Shown here: positions 1 to 11,699 of the stretch, in pieces
Layout of the letters: every line of letters begins with the position of its first letter
How positions within the stretch are numbered: the stretch's first letter is position 1
DNA from: Cristatella mucedo
Lineage: Eukaryota; Bryozoa; Phylactolaemata; Cristatellidae
Assembly: GCA_009760855.2 (NCBI GenBank)
Contig: WPIO01000218.1
Location: forward strand, 188,001 to 242,689
Length of the DNA: 54,689 bases
Direction of reading: 5' to 3'
Program-made: the position numbers and the translations under genes
Notes under the pieces: generated by a model
Told to the model about the DNA's origin: nothing
The model's input: the letters and a program-made list of their open reading frames with translations, nothing else
The model's database searches: none

Positions 1-2360
1 ACAAGTTTTTGAAATCTGTTTGTGATGCAGGCCTTCTTGATTTGCATTCAGACTCGACCGGCAGCCTCGATACCCTCACTGATCCGATGAACATGACACT
101 CAGGAGTGCTCTTGACAAGCATGCTCCCGTTCGCTCTATCCGTGTTCAAAGTCGTCGAGATTGCTTTCAATTTACAAAAAAACTCCTTAAGATCCGCCGT
201 GTTAAGCGCAGGCTGGAACGTCGTTTTAAGAAATCAGGGTCTGAGGCAGACCTAGTCAATTTTAAAGACTTCCTTCGAGTTTACACCCGAAAGCTTAAAA
301 AAGCCAGGGCTTCTTTTTTCATTAGAAAACTGAATTCCTGCCAGTCGGACACTAAACAGATTTATAAGACAGTAAACCATTTACTGGCCAATGCTGTCAG
401 GTCTGACTCCCCAGATAATAAGGGCTCAGCCGAAAAGTTTTCAGCCTTCTTTACTGAAAAAATTGTGCACATTCGTGCCTCCATTTAGGCCCCTCCGACC
501 AAAGCAATCGCCGTTCCTCAACCTGTGACCTTTCTTAAGAGGTTCTCCGAAGTTTCTGCCAGTGATGTGGCTGCCTTAATAAGGTCTAGCAAAAAGAGCT
601 CGTCTCCTGAAGACCCTATACCTTCATCTCTGTGGTCTTCACTTGCAGACCAACTTAGCCCTGCCATAACCAATATTTTTAATGCTTATTTGGGAAAAGG
701 GGTCGTCCCCAAGTCCTTCAAACCGGCAATCGTTAGACCTATTCTTAAAAAGCCTGGATTAGATACAGAGGTCCTAGCAAACTATCGTCCACTTTCCCTT
801 CTCCCGTTCTTATCAAAGATTCATGAAAAAATTGTTGCTAAGCAGCTAGTTGAACATATTGAAAATAATGGAATGTCAGAAACATTTCAATCAGGCTTCA
901 AGAGGCAGCACTCTACTGAAACTGATCTCCGCCGTGTTAGCAATGACATTCTACATGGCAGCGACGACGGGAATGTCACTGCCCTAGCTATGCTAGATCT
1001 GTCTGCTGCCTTCGACACCATTGATCACGAAGTTCTGCTTGAACGATTGAGAACAACGACCGGTGCTGCAGACGAAGCACTGGCGTGGTTAAAGTCATAC
1101 TTGTCTGATCGTGTTCAATCCATGTCGTGTGGGGGTCAGGTCTCAGACATGAGAAGGGTCACCTATGGAGTCCCTCAAGGGTCTGTACTCGGTCCCTTGC
1201 TGTTCGCCATTTATACACAACCTCTGGGAAAAGTGATTAAGGCCCATGGAATAGGATATCACTTCCATGCTGACGATACTCAGTTTTATTTGTCATTTAA
1301 ACCGTCGGAATCTGCTGCTGCAACTGAGAAACTGAATGCTTGCCTTGCCGATATTCGATCCTGGATGTCGGAAAACTTCCTGAAATTAAATGACGATAAA
1401 ACCGAACTTCTTCTCATAAGACACCCTAAGCGTGTGGCTGGATTAAAAGGCTTTGCTGTTCTAATAGCTGATGCTATTGTGCGACATTCACCACGTGCTC
1501 GTAATCTAAGTGTCGTGTTCGACAGCTGCCTCAATTTCAAAAGCTTCATTCAGAAGACTGCCTCTACAGCGAGCCATCACATCCGATCCCTATCCAAGAT
1601 TAGAAGCTGTCTCCCACAGCGGCTTGTAAAGAAATTAACTAGCTCTTTAGTTCTGTCTCGGCTTGATGATTGTAATTCCCTTTTGGCTGGGCTACCAAAG
1701 AAAGCTATTATGCCACTACAGTGGACTATGAATATGGCTGCGAGGCTGGTCTTCAAGTCCCAGCGGTTTGAGCACGTGTCTCCTTTGCTGAAAGAGCTAG
1801 AATGGTTGCCGGTTGAGCAAAGTATACAGAGCAAAGTTCTTACGCTGACCCACAAGGCCCGCCACGGCTTGGCTCCTTCATATCTAGCTGAACTGCTGCA
1901 TCAGTTTCAGCCTGTTCACGCCCTCAGGTCCTGTGTGGACAATAAATTAGCTGTCCCATTCCTCCGCTTAAAGACAGTTGGCGACAGAAGCTTTAGCTCT
2001 GCCGGTCCTAGACTGTGGAACTCGCTTCCACAATTCTTATGTAACGACATGTACTCTGCAACTGCCGACTATGGCACATCTTTTTCAGCGGTCCTGAACT
2101 GCTACTTCTATGCTACTCACTACCTCAACTGCTCTCCTAACTCTGCTATGCTTCCCACTTTCTCTTTGTTGCGTGAGACGAAGTCTGTCGGCTACCGAAT
2201 GCGTACCGAAAGCCGCTTAGGCTGTGAGTTCGCTATACAACACTCTCCTGCGGAACACCCACATGGTCTTTATGACTTTGTGGAGTTACTGATGGAGATA
2301 CATTACATAACATTACCTCAATGTCTGCATGTAAGCCAGTCACTAGTGATCCAGTCCTAA
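1..2360 (+). pseudogene. LINE-A (CR1/L2-type) ORF2, endonuclease-RT linker plus reverse transcriptase, 5' cut by window edge
   Basis: This is the C-terminal part of a non-LTR retrotransposon ORF2, which copies the element's RNA into DNA at a nicked chromosomal site. The open frame runs from position 9, with one in-frame TAG at 486-488, and continues in the same frame from 525 to 2360. RT motifs are visible in order: [10 protein letters not shown] (motif A), GVPQGSVLGP (motif B), HADDTQFYL (catalytic DD, motif C) and LNDDKTE. The endonuclease domain lies upstream of the window. The C-terminal region contains the WNSLP-type motif usual in CR1/L2 ORF2. The last ~15 codons run through a junction into a LINE-B fragment, so the native end is probably near 2300. 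Family assignment is by motif reading; L2 versus CR1 is not settled. Confidence 0.88.
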
Positions 2361-2645
2361 AGTTCGTATACACCTGTTTAGGACTGCATTTAGTGGGTCC
2401 CTGTGATTTGTCCTTGATGTGCTTATTCGTGGTGACACTGTGCATGCTGCCACTAACCACATTTGCATGCTGACCCTTTGCATGTCACCCCTAACCATAT
2501 TATTCATTTTTTTCGTTTTTCAAACTTGACTTTGCTTACCATGCAATTGCTTTTCCCTTTGCTGCAAATGTAAAGTGCCTAGAAAGAGATTTGGTTCTCT
2601 GAGGGCGCTTTATCAAGTACATTAATATTATCACTACTAATATTG
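2311..2645 (+). mobile_element. LINE-B 3' end with internal deletion
   Basis: Positions 2311-2365 match the start of the RT region of the LINE-B copy at 34.9 kb, then jump to the LINE-B 3' UTR (GCATTTAGTGGGTCCCTGTG) shared with the copies at 15.1, 37.1 and 42.3 kb. It ends in the family's terminal hairpin (2573-2616) and a short A/T-rich tail. It directly follows LINE-A, giving a chimeric junction. Confidence 0.75.
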
Positions 2646-2719
2646 TTAAATGAGATCCAAATTGTTTATTTTGAATGATGGTAACACACACAAACACACA
2701 CACACACACACACGCACGC

Positions 2720-2765
<46 letters not shown>

Positions 2766-3950
2766 ACGCATATATTTATATATATGTACATATATATAAA
2801 TGTATATATGTGCAATTTAGTTGTAATTGTGTTATTGTCACCATTCCTGACTCGGTCCAAGAGGACTATGCCAAGCTGTGTGCAATACTTGTGAAATCGT
2901 TTGCACGCTCTGAAGGTGAGAGGCTTCGGACTTGCAGAGTGCCAGGAATGCGGACGAGATAGCACGAAAGCGGCTGGAGGTGGAGACCAATAAAGAGCTT
3001 CCGCCGAACTCGGATTTGATAAACGCCGGTTGAACTGAGTAGGCCAACAAGAACGACCGGAAGTGGCAGCAGCAAGCGCCTACATCCGGCACAACATCCA
3101 GGCTTCTAGACGGCTGAGCCGGGTACAGAGAGGAGGTTCTGTCTTCCAGAGAGGTGGCTGTGTCTGCCAGAGAAGAGGCTGTGTCTGCCAGAGAGCAGGC
3201 TCTGGCTGTCATAGAGCAGGCTCTACCAGAGAGATGGCCCTGTCTGCCAGAGGTGGCAGCGGCTGGGAAACCACTAGTAGAGAGCGGGACAGCACCGGTG
3301 GCCAGCGAGTCAGCACTAATGGTCTCGGAGGCGACGGCAAAATGGAGCGAAGCCTTAGCGTCGGTGGAAGTGTGGGAAGCACCAGCTAAAGAGGTGGGAG
3401 AGACGCTTACCGAGAAGGCACTCGAGATGCTTGCCGAGATGTCGGAGGCAAGACCGAAGTGTGGCAGCAATAGATTTCGGCACATATTGTGGTTACCTCG
3501 GTTTCCGAGCTGCTGCTGGTGGAGACCCGCGGGGGGGGGGGGCAGCAGAAGACGAGAGCCAGGCGCCCGTCGAGGAGGCGCCACAGGTTGTATGCCGAGC
3601 GACAGAAGACAATGGCGCAGGGGTCGCCGACGAAGCGGCCAAAGGCAGTCGTACTGGAGCCAAGGCTATAGGCATCTGCCTCACGAGAGGCGAATCCTTT
3701 GCAACCCAGAAGACAGCGGTCGGCGTTAGGGCGAATGCCCGGAAGCCCCGTGCGGTTGCAGAGACTGGTCCCACATTGGGGACTTGTGGTTCAGTAGAAA
3801 GCTGCATGGCTCGGCCACGAGGCAAAGCTCGTGCCATACATATCCGGCAATATAGCCAATGCCGTGCTTTCACTTGCCACCTCCGAGCGGCCCTTACCTG
3901 ACCTCGTGCTACATGGAAAAGGATGTCAGGGTGGCATTTATTACTATTGA
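2646..3950 (+). repeat. Dispersed repeat R1, copy 1 (microsatellite plus coiled-coil minisatellite)
   Basis: This ~1 kb unit is also present at 40968-41850. Both copies start with AGATCCAAATTGTT, carry a (CA)n/(TA)n microsatellite (2683-2812 here), continue with a conserved segment coding IPDSVQEDYAKLC, and reach a 21-bp minisatellite (about 3127-3260) coding heptads such as EEAVSARE and EQALAVIE. The last part (3260-3900) is GC-rich, with several overlapping open frames and a poly-G run near 3531-3541. A coiled-coil, gag-like retroelement protein is possible, but I recognise no catalytic domain. The reading frame is broken by stops near 3030-3040. Confidence 0.6.
2683..2812. repeat. (CA)n followed by (TA)-rich microsatellite
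   Basis: An almost pure CA dinucleotide run (2683-2766) is followed by alternating TA/TG sequence to about 2812. The His/Thr and Cys/Val open frames on either strand here are artefacts of the repeat. Confidence 0.95.
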
Positions 3951-3955
3951 GCAGC

Positions 3956-4235
3956 TGTAATGCCATGTTTTTTGCAACCCCATTCTATCTTGAGGTCAAG
4001 GGGAATGTGGTTATTTTGAGATTTTAACACTGTCATTGGATTATGGGCGGTTGCGATTTATGGCAGTAGTATATAAGTAACGGGCGGCAAAGGCCCGGGG
4101 AGTTAGGTCGAGGATGCCGGGCCGGCAGTCGCATACTGGCTCCCTGTGGCATCCGTGTGAATAAACGTCTTTGAGCCTGCTTCGGTGTTCTTCGTGGTAT
4201 CGCGTACCAGCCGCATAGAGAATGTCAAACTGCAC
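3956..4235 (+). mobile_element. Possible solo LTR
   Basis: The segment starts TGTAATGCCATG, has a TATA-like TATATAAGTAA (4070-4080), a GC-rich stretch, and an AATAAA polyadenylation signal at about 4160 followed by TTCGGTGTTCTTCGTGGTATC. This promoter-to-polyA spacing (~90 bp) is typical of a short Ty3/gypsy or related LTR. No second copy, primer-binding site or pol gene is visible, and I could not fix the target-site duplication. It may be the 3' end of repeat R1 instead. Confidence 0.35.
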
Positions 4236-4239
4236 AGGT

Positions 4240-5040
4240 GAATTAGAAAATCCATCATCTCCAAGCTTAGTCAGCTAGCCCCTAACTATGAGCTTATGGC
4301 CTTCGAAATCAATCACTTGCTCTATATTTGATATTTGAATTATCTGGTGTCATTTGTTTGATAAATTGGTGTATACTCTTGGCCTGGACGTGTTTAGCTT
4401 GCTGGATTGTTTCGAAGACAAAGGAAAGAAAAGACAGGCTCAAGCTGCATGCAGACATATGGCAAGACAAGGTATTGCCCCAGGGCCTAAATAATTTTGG
4501 CTATACTATAGCTGATATGCATGCTTTAGGAAAAACGTCGAGACTAGCAGCAAATTGTGTATCTGCACGTACTTTCAATTAAAGTCACCATTTCAGGCTT
4601 GCTGCATATCAACCAGCTCATGCCCATCCCTAAGAAAGGCTAAGTGAAAGCGAATCAAATGCATATCATAATTGCTTGACTTGGATTCGACTGGTAGGCT
4701 ACCTTGGTCACAGACGATCAAATAGCTGGCGCCTAGCACCATAATTAGGGAGCCATAAATCATGAATAACATTCAAATGGAAACAAAGCTAACGCAAAAA
4801 ACAGATAGGTAGATAGCAACCTATATACAATTCTACTTTAGGTCTTATGCAGCAGATACATACTTCTGGTGCATGCAAAGCCCCAGCAAAAGTTGTATTT
4901 CCTTAGCTATGTTTAAACTCTCAGCAAGGCAAGCAAGAGGCCATTAGCTAGAAAGATAGAATGCAAGAAGTATCGTATCCCCAAAAAACTGAGCTAGCAG
5001 AGATATCTACAATTGCACAATATTAATAGTAGTACATTTA
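4240..5040. other. No recognisable gene or repeat
   Basis: A moderately A/T-rich stretch with only short chance frames, including one of 84 codons at 4328-4582 that shows no motif beyond a hydrophobic start. Confidence 0.6.
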
Positions 5041-5044
5041 ATGT

Positions 5045-5225
5045 AGCACCCAAAGATAACTCAATCTCTTTCTAGGCACTTTACATTTGCTGCAAAGGGC
5101 TCACGACCGAATGGTTAGTGGTAGCACACTCATAGACAAAAAAATGACATGATTAGGGGTGATATGCACAAGGTCAGGCAGGATACGAATATGGCTGGTA
5201 GCAGCCTCCACATTTTCAGCATGCA
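5045..5225 (-). mobile_element. LINE-B 3' tail
   Basis: The reverse complement gives the LINE-B terminal segment: the hairpin (CTCAATCTCTTTCTAGGCAC on the plus strand at 5060-5079), the CAAATGTAAA box, and the stretch ending in the CATGCTGAC-type 3' UTR. It is degraded and 5' truncated. Confidence 0.7.
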
Positions 5226-5440
5226 AAACTACTGCAACTCACTACCTCAACTGCTCTCCTGATTCTGCTATGCTTCCCACTTTCTCTTTGTTGCGTGAGA
5301 CGAAGTCTGTTGGCGGTCGAATGCATACCGAAAGCCGCTTAGGCTGTGAGTGGGCTATACAAAACTCTCTTGCGTAACACCCATGTTGTCTTCTTGACTT
5401 TGTGGAGTTACTGACGGAGATACATTAGATTACATTACAC
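5226..5440 (+). mobile_element. LINE-A 3' end
   Basis: It is close to 2100-2310 of LINE-A: AACTGCTCTCC, CTTTCTCTTTGTTGCGTGAG, GAAAGCCGCTTAGGCTGTGAG, and the terminal GAGATACATTA short repeats. It was inserted directly beside LINE-B fragments. Confidence 0.8.
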
Positions 5441-6130
5441 ACGAAGGACGGATCACAGGGACCTCTAAATGCTGTCCTAAATAGGTGTTTTGAAGTTCTT
5501 TTTAAATGTGGTCAAGTTAGGGGACGTTCTGACGCAAGTCGAGAGGAAGTTCCAGGCTTTGGGAGCATACGAACTAAATGCACGGTCTCCAAAGGATTTG
5601 TGGTTTGTACGAGGTATTTCTAGACTGTTGGATACCGAAAAGCGGGTGGTACGATGCTTGGCCTGATGGGGGAGTATATCGCAGAGATAGGCTGGAGCCA
5701 TAGAATGAAGTGACCTAAAAGTGAGCGAAAAAACCTTGAAGTCAATCCGTTGCTTGACTGGTAGCCAGTGCAGGTCGCCGAGAAGTGGTGTAATGTGGCA
5801 ACTGCGACGCTCACGACAGACAAGCCTAGCTGCAGAGTATTGCACCAGCTGCAATCGCCTGATCGCACATGCCAATATGCCAGTAAGCAGAGAGTTGCCG
5901 AAGTCGAGACGGGATGTCATGAATGCATGGACCAAATTTGACGTGGTATCTTAATCTAACCAAGCCCGAATTTCAGCAATTTTATGAAGCTGAAAGTAGG
6001 CCGATTTGACTTTTGAGCTGATGTTGTCGTCTAACGAGAGGTCGCTTTTGGAACGTGACTACTTGATTTTGGGGTGATTCAATATGATATATGCTGCCAG
6101 AGCCAATTTTGAGCGTCAGCCTTTCCAAGT
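5433..6130 (-). mobile_element. LINE-B 3' fragment with ORF2 C-terminus
   Basis: On the minus strand, 5477-5935 stays open and codes the ORF2 C-terminal domain (LLGDLHWLPVKQRIDFKVFS, then FSSYAPKAWN). This matches LINE-B at 36.7-37.1 kb and extends to about 6130 (the region after RT motif D). It is 5' truncated, as usual for LINE insertions. Confidence 0.82.
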
Positions 6131-6169
6131 TCTGAATTACACTGATTTTACCCATTCCTAGTAAGTTAG

Positions 6170-6975
6170 TTTTATCATCTTTCTAGGCGGTTTACATTTA
6201 GTATATGGCAAGTACATTACATACTGGTAAGTTGGTCCTATCCTCATTCAGTTTAAGAAAATGTCTGCCGTTCGAACATAGTCCTAACAGTTTCGTAAAA
6301 GCAACCGCGGACTTAACCAACTACTAACGGCACGGTAAATATGAATATGCATTATGTGCACTCCCACTAAAAAGGTAAATTTATGGCAGCCGTCAAACTT
6401 GCCGGGACTAATAAGCAGAGATTAAGCCTTCTTTATTATTCTCCGTGTGTACCGAACCTATAGGGAAAATAATTTGTGTCTAAAGTATTGGCTATAACTT
6501 CAAAGCTGAAGATTCCCGAATGTATTTTTTTATTTATACCACCGAATCCGGAACCGCGATTGAAAAACTGAACACTAGTCTTTCAAACATTCGGTCAGAC
6601 ACTATCAACTCATCACCCTCAGTCCTTTGCTACACATCAATGTCCCCCTTCAAAGCCACTCTCTGAGACCACTTCAGAAAGCTTGCAAATGAGGATTACT
6701 GCTAACCGATCAGACTTACTGATGCCTTCTTTTGACCCTTTTAGACACTCGAAACTGAAGCCGCTGATATGACTAGCCTATTGCAGTTGAATACAGTGGC
6801 ACAGCCTCTAGGTTCAGAAGTGGCATATATCCACATGCCCAGGATTGTCTACCACCGGCTTCCACCTTAATCCATGTTCGGACCATAACCGACAGCAAAG
6901 TTCTGTACCACATCCACTAGATGAGCTTTCGGCCAGTGGGCATAAAATAAGTGCTGTATATGCTCTTTTTTCCAT
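6170..6975 (+). repeat. LINE-derived repeat R2, copy 1
   Basis: About 800 bp closely similar to 42815-43612. It contains a LINE-like hairpin remnant at the left, the sequence GGCAGCCGTCAAACTTGC, and a stretch coding an RT motif C-like region (IPPESGTAIDKLN in the other copy). It ends at TGAGCTTTCGGC. Stops and small indels break any frame. In the 43 kb copy its right end abuts the Polinton polymerase fragment. Confidence 0.7.
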
Positions 6976-6984
6976 CCATTTTTG

Positions 6985-7920
6985 AAGTTTAGTTTTCCAA
7001 AATAAAAGTCATGTAAAATTTATAATTTCGCAAATTAAATTAAAACTAAATACGCTAACTATGTGTATGTTATCTTAAGTCGTTGCAATTGCAATCAGAT
7101 TATACTACCTTTGCTGTACCTGTCAAGTGCCTAGACAGATAATCAGTTCTCTAAACTAGCTATTCAATCGTATTATGGTCTACGTACAGCACATTGATTG
7201 GGATTAAGTTATCTGAGAATTCTATGAAAATATAACTGATATATATTGCCCAACCGTAGGAACAATTTGTACCAGCACATGTTGTAGCATTTCAATGTAA
7301 TCTGAGTGTTCTCCTTTAAAATAACTTTAAAATGGAAGAGTGCATGAGATCTTTCAATATGTCTGGGGACTTCCAGCTATGGACGGTTCCAAAACTTCAT
7401 ACCAGCTGGGATAACGACGAAACAGCCAAGTAGCTCCATAAATTTTTGACGTGCTGTTTCAAATTCACTTAGTAACGACTTGCAGATCTTCCTTCTTTTG
7501 ATAAAGGTGTTTACAAATGGTACACAACTCTGAGGCTAGGTTTGTCTGCAGCTAACTTAGCAACTGCCACATAAAGCCACGATTGCCCCATGCCTACTGG
7601 CTCATGTTTAAGCAGCATATTAAAAGCAAGTTTCTGTCACTCACCTTTAAATGGTTTCACTATCTTATCAAGCCTGCTTGGGCCTGGAAAAAGAGCAAAT
7701 TTCAAAGTTATCAGTGCCCCACTGTTACAAGCAGAGTTTGTTCGCAATAATCACTATTCATGCTGTTACGGCATAATCGATCGGCTGGTAATACTTCCAA
7801 ACTTGGAAGTAATGGTTGTTAACTGCAAATTCTTTGGCATATTCCGGAGCCCTGTTTCTTAATAAACTCTTGACAAGAAAACTTACGTCTGACCATTAGT
7901 GGCTTTATAATCAACCATTG
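6985..7920. other. Mostly unannotated, with a decayed LINE tail at 7105-7185
   Basis: A plus-strand LINE-type terminal hairpin remnant (AAGTGCCTAGACAGATAATC then AGTTCTCT) lies at about 7116-7160. The rest is A/T-rich without supported features; a 90-codon frame at 7590-7862 has no motif. Confidence 0.5.
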
Positions 7921-7924
7921 GATT

Positions 7925-8185
7925 CCGTTCGAGATTCGGCATCCAACCTATAATTCATTCCATCTACTTCCACCTGCCTATGCTTCCGACCTCTTATCTC
8001 TTCAACTGTGCACCACCAAATCCTTAGAATTTATTCATTCCGCCATCCCTCGTTCCACATTCAGAACTCATTTGAAATCTTTGCTAATCGAGCTTACAGC
8101 AACTACCTAGCGACTAAATTCAGTTAGCTAATAATTTGATCCCGGCCTGCACTAACCAGGCATCATTTTAGTTGCAGCCATAAGC
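7925..8185 (+). mobile_element. 3' end of a further LINE-like ORF2
   Basis: A short coding trace reads LPPAYASDLLSL and later RTHLKSLL followed by a stop near 8110. This resembles the C-terminal PAYLSDLL...THLK pattern of the LINE ORF2s here but is not close to LINE-A or LINE-B. It is probably an old, separate family. Confidence 0.45.
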
Positions 8186-8189
8186 ATGT

Positions 8190-9730
8190 CTATTCTGGTA
8201 AGCATCTCTTTGCCCTATTCAACGTGTTTGTTTTTTGTTCCGGTGCACTTTGCATGTGTACCTGGTCGTGATTCCGAACAGTTTACTTGCGGGCGGTCAT
8301 CCCAGCCGATAGCTATGAGTACCATGTTTAGTTTAGCACGATGGCCTTACTTGTTCGCTTTTGAATGTTAGGTTAAGACCACCGTGCAAGTGACACAAAT
8401 GAATCGATCCTCTCATCTTGAGTATTTAAGTTTTGAATGGAAAATGTCGTTTAAAGGGGCTAAGCAAGAGAATTATTACTCTTCTTTAAAAATCAGTTAA
8501 GGTTCATGCCATTAAGCACGTGGGGGAAAACGTATTGTCTTGCTGGTATAGACTCTCACTTCGGCTCACTAACTGAACAGGCATCTGAGCTTACTTATTT
8601 CAGATACAGCAGATAGTTAGCTGGGCCCACCTGGGATCATTTACAGTTGACTCAGCCGGACTAGTCTATGATTACTTGCTGGAGCTGCAGATGGAATCGA
8701 TCGCCGTATAATAATAAATGCTTAATAGCATGCGACTTTGGTAGACTCGACCATTTTAGAAACACCAGAAATCACGAGCCCTAAAATTACCTGGTGTGGC
8801 TCACTAGAGACCCACGGGTGATCAGCCGCTGTTGAATCACGTGACACCAAAGACCGAAAACTCATTACTTCAGCTCACTCACCTCAATCTGATGCGCAAG
8901 TTTTTTATGTGCTTAACAATTCCGAAGAGCAGCAATAAATTTCTCAGCTCCATTTTCTCCCTTCACTAATGAGTATTCCAAGAGTTTAGAAACTTTTTCT
9001 GCAGTTGTGGACTTGGTCTACAAAACGAACAGGCTGAGAGTCAGAAAAAAATAAGGCAGAGACTTTTGAGAGGAGATTTATCTGACTAGCGTACATTCAC
9101 GGGCTGCGTCTGAACACGTTGTAATGTCAAGTTGCTATTAGAGCGTACCGTGTTCAATATTCCGATAGAGACACCGTAAAATAATTACAGAACATGGTTT
9201 TAGAGAATGAATATGCAATAGTTACTGTTCCATAAATGTTAAGAACAGCCGTTTATTGAAGTGGCAGTTGCGTTCAGGCTCAAACAATTTCAATTTTAAC
9301 TCACGAAACCAGTACTTTCCAGGAATGCTTGACTGTATCTTAGCGTTTAACTCGTCAAGACACCCTAAAAATCAGAGAATTCGTGAAATCTCTGGTCTTT
9401 TTAAACTCTCCAGAACCTGTTGCAAACGGTTTTTAAGGAACGAAATGGAACAGCTTACTTATTCTGCAGAGAGAACCTGATGGCATGACGACGCTCAAAC
9501 TTGCAGAGCAGTTCAGAAAGTTGTGAGAGAGCTGAGCCGTAGATAGCCTTGTGGGACAGTATGAAAACTCTAATCTGTATCTGTTGATGAGTCAGAAGTG
9601 TTCCAGGTAAGTAGTAGCCAATCAGGAAAGCAGATCTTGGTAAAGTAACTCCCCTCTTTTACCGTATCTGTAAGCGAAATTGGTAAATGGCTACTGTCAG
9701 CTACATAGCATAACGAAAATTCGGGTTGTT
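8190..9730. other. No supported feature
   Basis: About 1.5 kb with only short open frames (61 codons at 8186-8371, 74 codons at 9256-9480) lacking motifs, homology to other parts of the window, or repeat structure that I can see. Confidence 0.55.
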
Positions 9731-9734
9731 TAGC

Positions 9735-10170
9735 CAGGAATACCAAATCCAACTTTGTGACATCCCGTATTTACTTCCGTAACTCACTGCTTGCTGGTCT
9801 CTCGGCTGGTGCAATCAGGGGATTACAGCTTGTGCAAAACACTGCAGCTATTCTTGTCTGTCGTGAGTATTACAGTGGCCACCACTCATCAATTCTCTCC
9901 TACCTACACTGGCTCCCAGTCAAGCAACGCATCGACTTCAAATGGTGTGTCGCTCACTTTTAGGTATCTTCATTCTTTGGCTCTAGCCTACCTATCTAAT
10001 CTACTTCCGTACCAAGCTGAGCATAGCACCACTTCCTTTTCTGAATCTAATAGTGTACCTGGTATGAGTGTCAATTCTTTGGAGGCAGTGCTGTTTGTTC
10101 GTTTTCTCCAAAAGGCTGAAACTCACTTCCGACTAGCGTCACGAAATTCCCTGACCCAATCACATTAAAA
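9735..10170 (+). mobile_element. LINE-B ORF2 C-terminal fragment
   Basis: It codes the LINE-B pattern (YLHWLPVKQRIDFK at ~9895-9945, then AYLSNLLPYQAEHSTT in the shifted frame), with a frameshift near 9945. It begins at the CATCCCG...CTTCC segment and stops before the 3' UTR. Confidence 0.78.
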
Positions 10171-10189
10171 AACTAAAAATGTTTTACGC

Positions 10190-10440
10190 AACATCAGCTA
10201 CTCTCCTACTGCCGACTGTGGCTCATTCTTTCTAGCGGTCCTGAGCTGCTACTTTCATTCTAGTCACTACTTCAACTACTCTACGTTGCATGAAATGAAG
10301 TCTCCGGCTAGCGAATGCATACTGAAATCCGCTTAGGATATTAGGTCACTGTATAAAAAACTGTCCTTCGTAGCACCTTAATAGTTTTTGCGGATTTGTG
10401 GAGTTGCAGACGGAGCTTTATTGCATGGCATACGCGGTTG
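10190..10440 (+). mobile_element. LINE-A 3' end, diverged
   Basis: It follows the LINE-A end pattern (ACTGCCGACTGTGGC, GTCCTGAGCTGCTACTTTC, GAAATCCGCTTAGG, TTTGTGGAGTTGCAGACGGAG) with more substitutions than the copies at 2.1 and 5.3 kb. Confidence 0.7.
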
Positions 10441-11210
10441 GCGATTCGCACACCATGTTAAAGAAGGAAAGAGTAATATTTTCCCATATATATGATAAGG
10501 GTCTTAGCTAGAGCTGCGTGCCCGGCACTGGATTGAAATACTCTGCCACAAAAAACTAGTGATGGAAGTTATTTCTTCCGTCGTGTCACCATGTGTTAAG
10601 GGCGACGTTCGCATGCTTGGCATAGGGAGTGTGTGAGTATTGTGCAAGGATAGCGCTGAGATAGGTGCACTGCGACATCGTGTGCTTGCGAGTACAATTC
10701 AGGAAAACTCTTTGTTGGGGCTTGCTAATTCAGGTCGGTTCATGCCAACGAACTCACAAACCTTAAACTAATGAGGAATTGCATAGCACCGAAAGAGCTG
10801 CAGGCGTTGCGACCTGCTTTAGGCACAAACAGTGCAACGAACCGGCAGGCAGCAGTTGGCCATGCCACTCTGGCTCACACCTCTTCTCCCGCCCATAAGT
10901 CTTTCCTGCTGAGTACTTTTCAGGTCAGCCCCCGTCTGACTATAGATAAATATTTAGGATTTGAACTATGGTGGTCAAGGGACTGGCCGTTAGTTTGATT
11001 CCTGCAGCAGACAAATGTGTGTACTTCACAGCCAGAAGTAACTGCAGCAGTTCGTAAGCTTATTCATTTAAACACATGACACTCAGCAGGCCGAATCTGC
11101 TAAAGTAAGCAGTGTTACATCCAGTAAAATAGCAAGGCATATGTGAGCCCACTGCTTGGCCTGCGATGGAGCTTAACATTTTGGGAGGATTTCATACAGA
11201 ATTGTTATAA
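10440..11210. other. No supported feature
   Basis: Unique-looking sequence with one 75-codon frame at 10771-10998 without motif. Confidence 0.5.
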
Positions 11211-11214
11211 TAAT

Positions 11215-11335
11215 AATAATATAATAATAATGCATTTGATAAAGTGCCCTCAGATAACTCAATCTCTCTAGGCACTTTACATTTGCTGCAAAGGGAAATG
11301 CAATTGAATGGTGAGTAATATCAGTAATATCGTTG
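11215..11335 (-). mobile_element. LINE-B 3' tail with ATT-rich end
   Basis: The plus strand starts with (ATAATA)n, then the reverse complement of the LINE-B hairpin (AAAGTGCCCTCAGATAACTC and TCTCTAGGCACTTTACATTT), then CAATTGAATGGTGAGTAATA. This matches the ends of the full-length copies. Confidence 0.8.
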
Positions 11336-11507
11336 TTCGATCGGTTGCCTTGTTTGCCTTGACCTCGGCAGCATTAAGCGTCTCGGCTCCATGCGAATAC
11401 AATACAACTTCCAGCAAATGCATATCGATTAGTTCTCTTGCTATAGTTGCATTCAATACTCGGATAGCATTGAGCAGATGTTGACCGACGGCTTGCGTCG
11501 GTCCTGA

Positions 11508-11605
11508 AAGCCGAGATGGCACACTAGGTAAGGCTGTTGTTTTCATGACCTCAGTCCCGAGGTCGTGGGTTCAATTTCTGTGGTGGGCGATCATTTATCG
11601 CCACT
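11508..11605 (+). mobile_element. tRNA-derived SINE (type S2), copy 1
   Basis: The head looks like a tRNA: an A-box-like TGGCACACTAGGTAAGG near 11516 and a B-box-like GGTCGTGGGTTCAATTTC near 11562. A second copy lies at 17062-17142. It reads as an RNA polymerase III promoter of a SINE, not a tRNA gene: no acceptor stem closes, and it is followed by family-specific sequence. Confidence 0.6.
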
Positions 11606-11699
11606 GCAAACGGTTTTGATAGCCGTAAAGGCTCTTCTGTCGCTATACAAAAAGAGGCTGTTTAAGCAGCTAGTCTTTATTTTATTTAGTTCCCACAAT

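Noticed and set aside
2536-2965. Long Cys/Val and His/Thr open frames around 2.7 kb, and similar ones at 40.9-41.3 kb
   Set aside because: They are produced by (CA)n and (TA)n microsatellites and have no coding signal outside the repeats.
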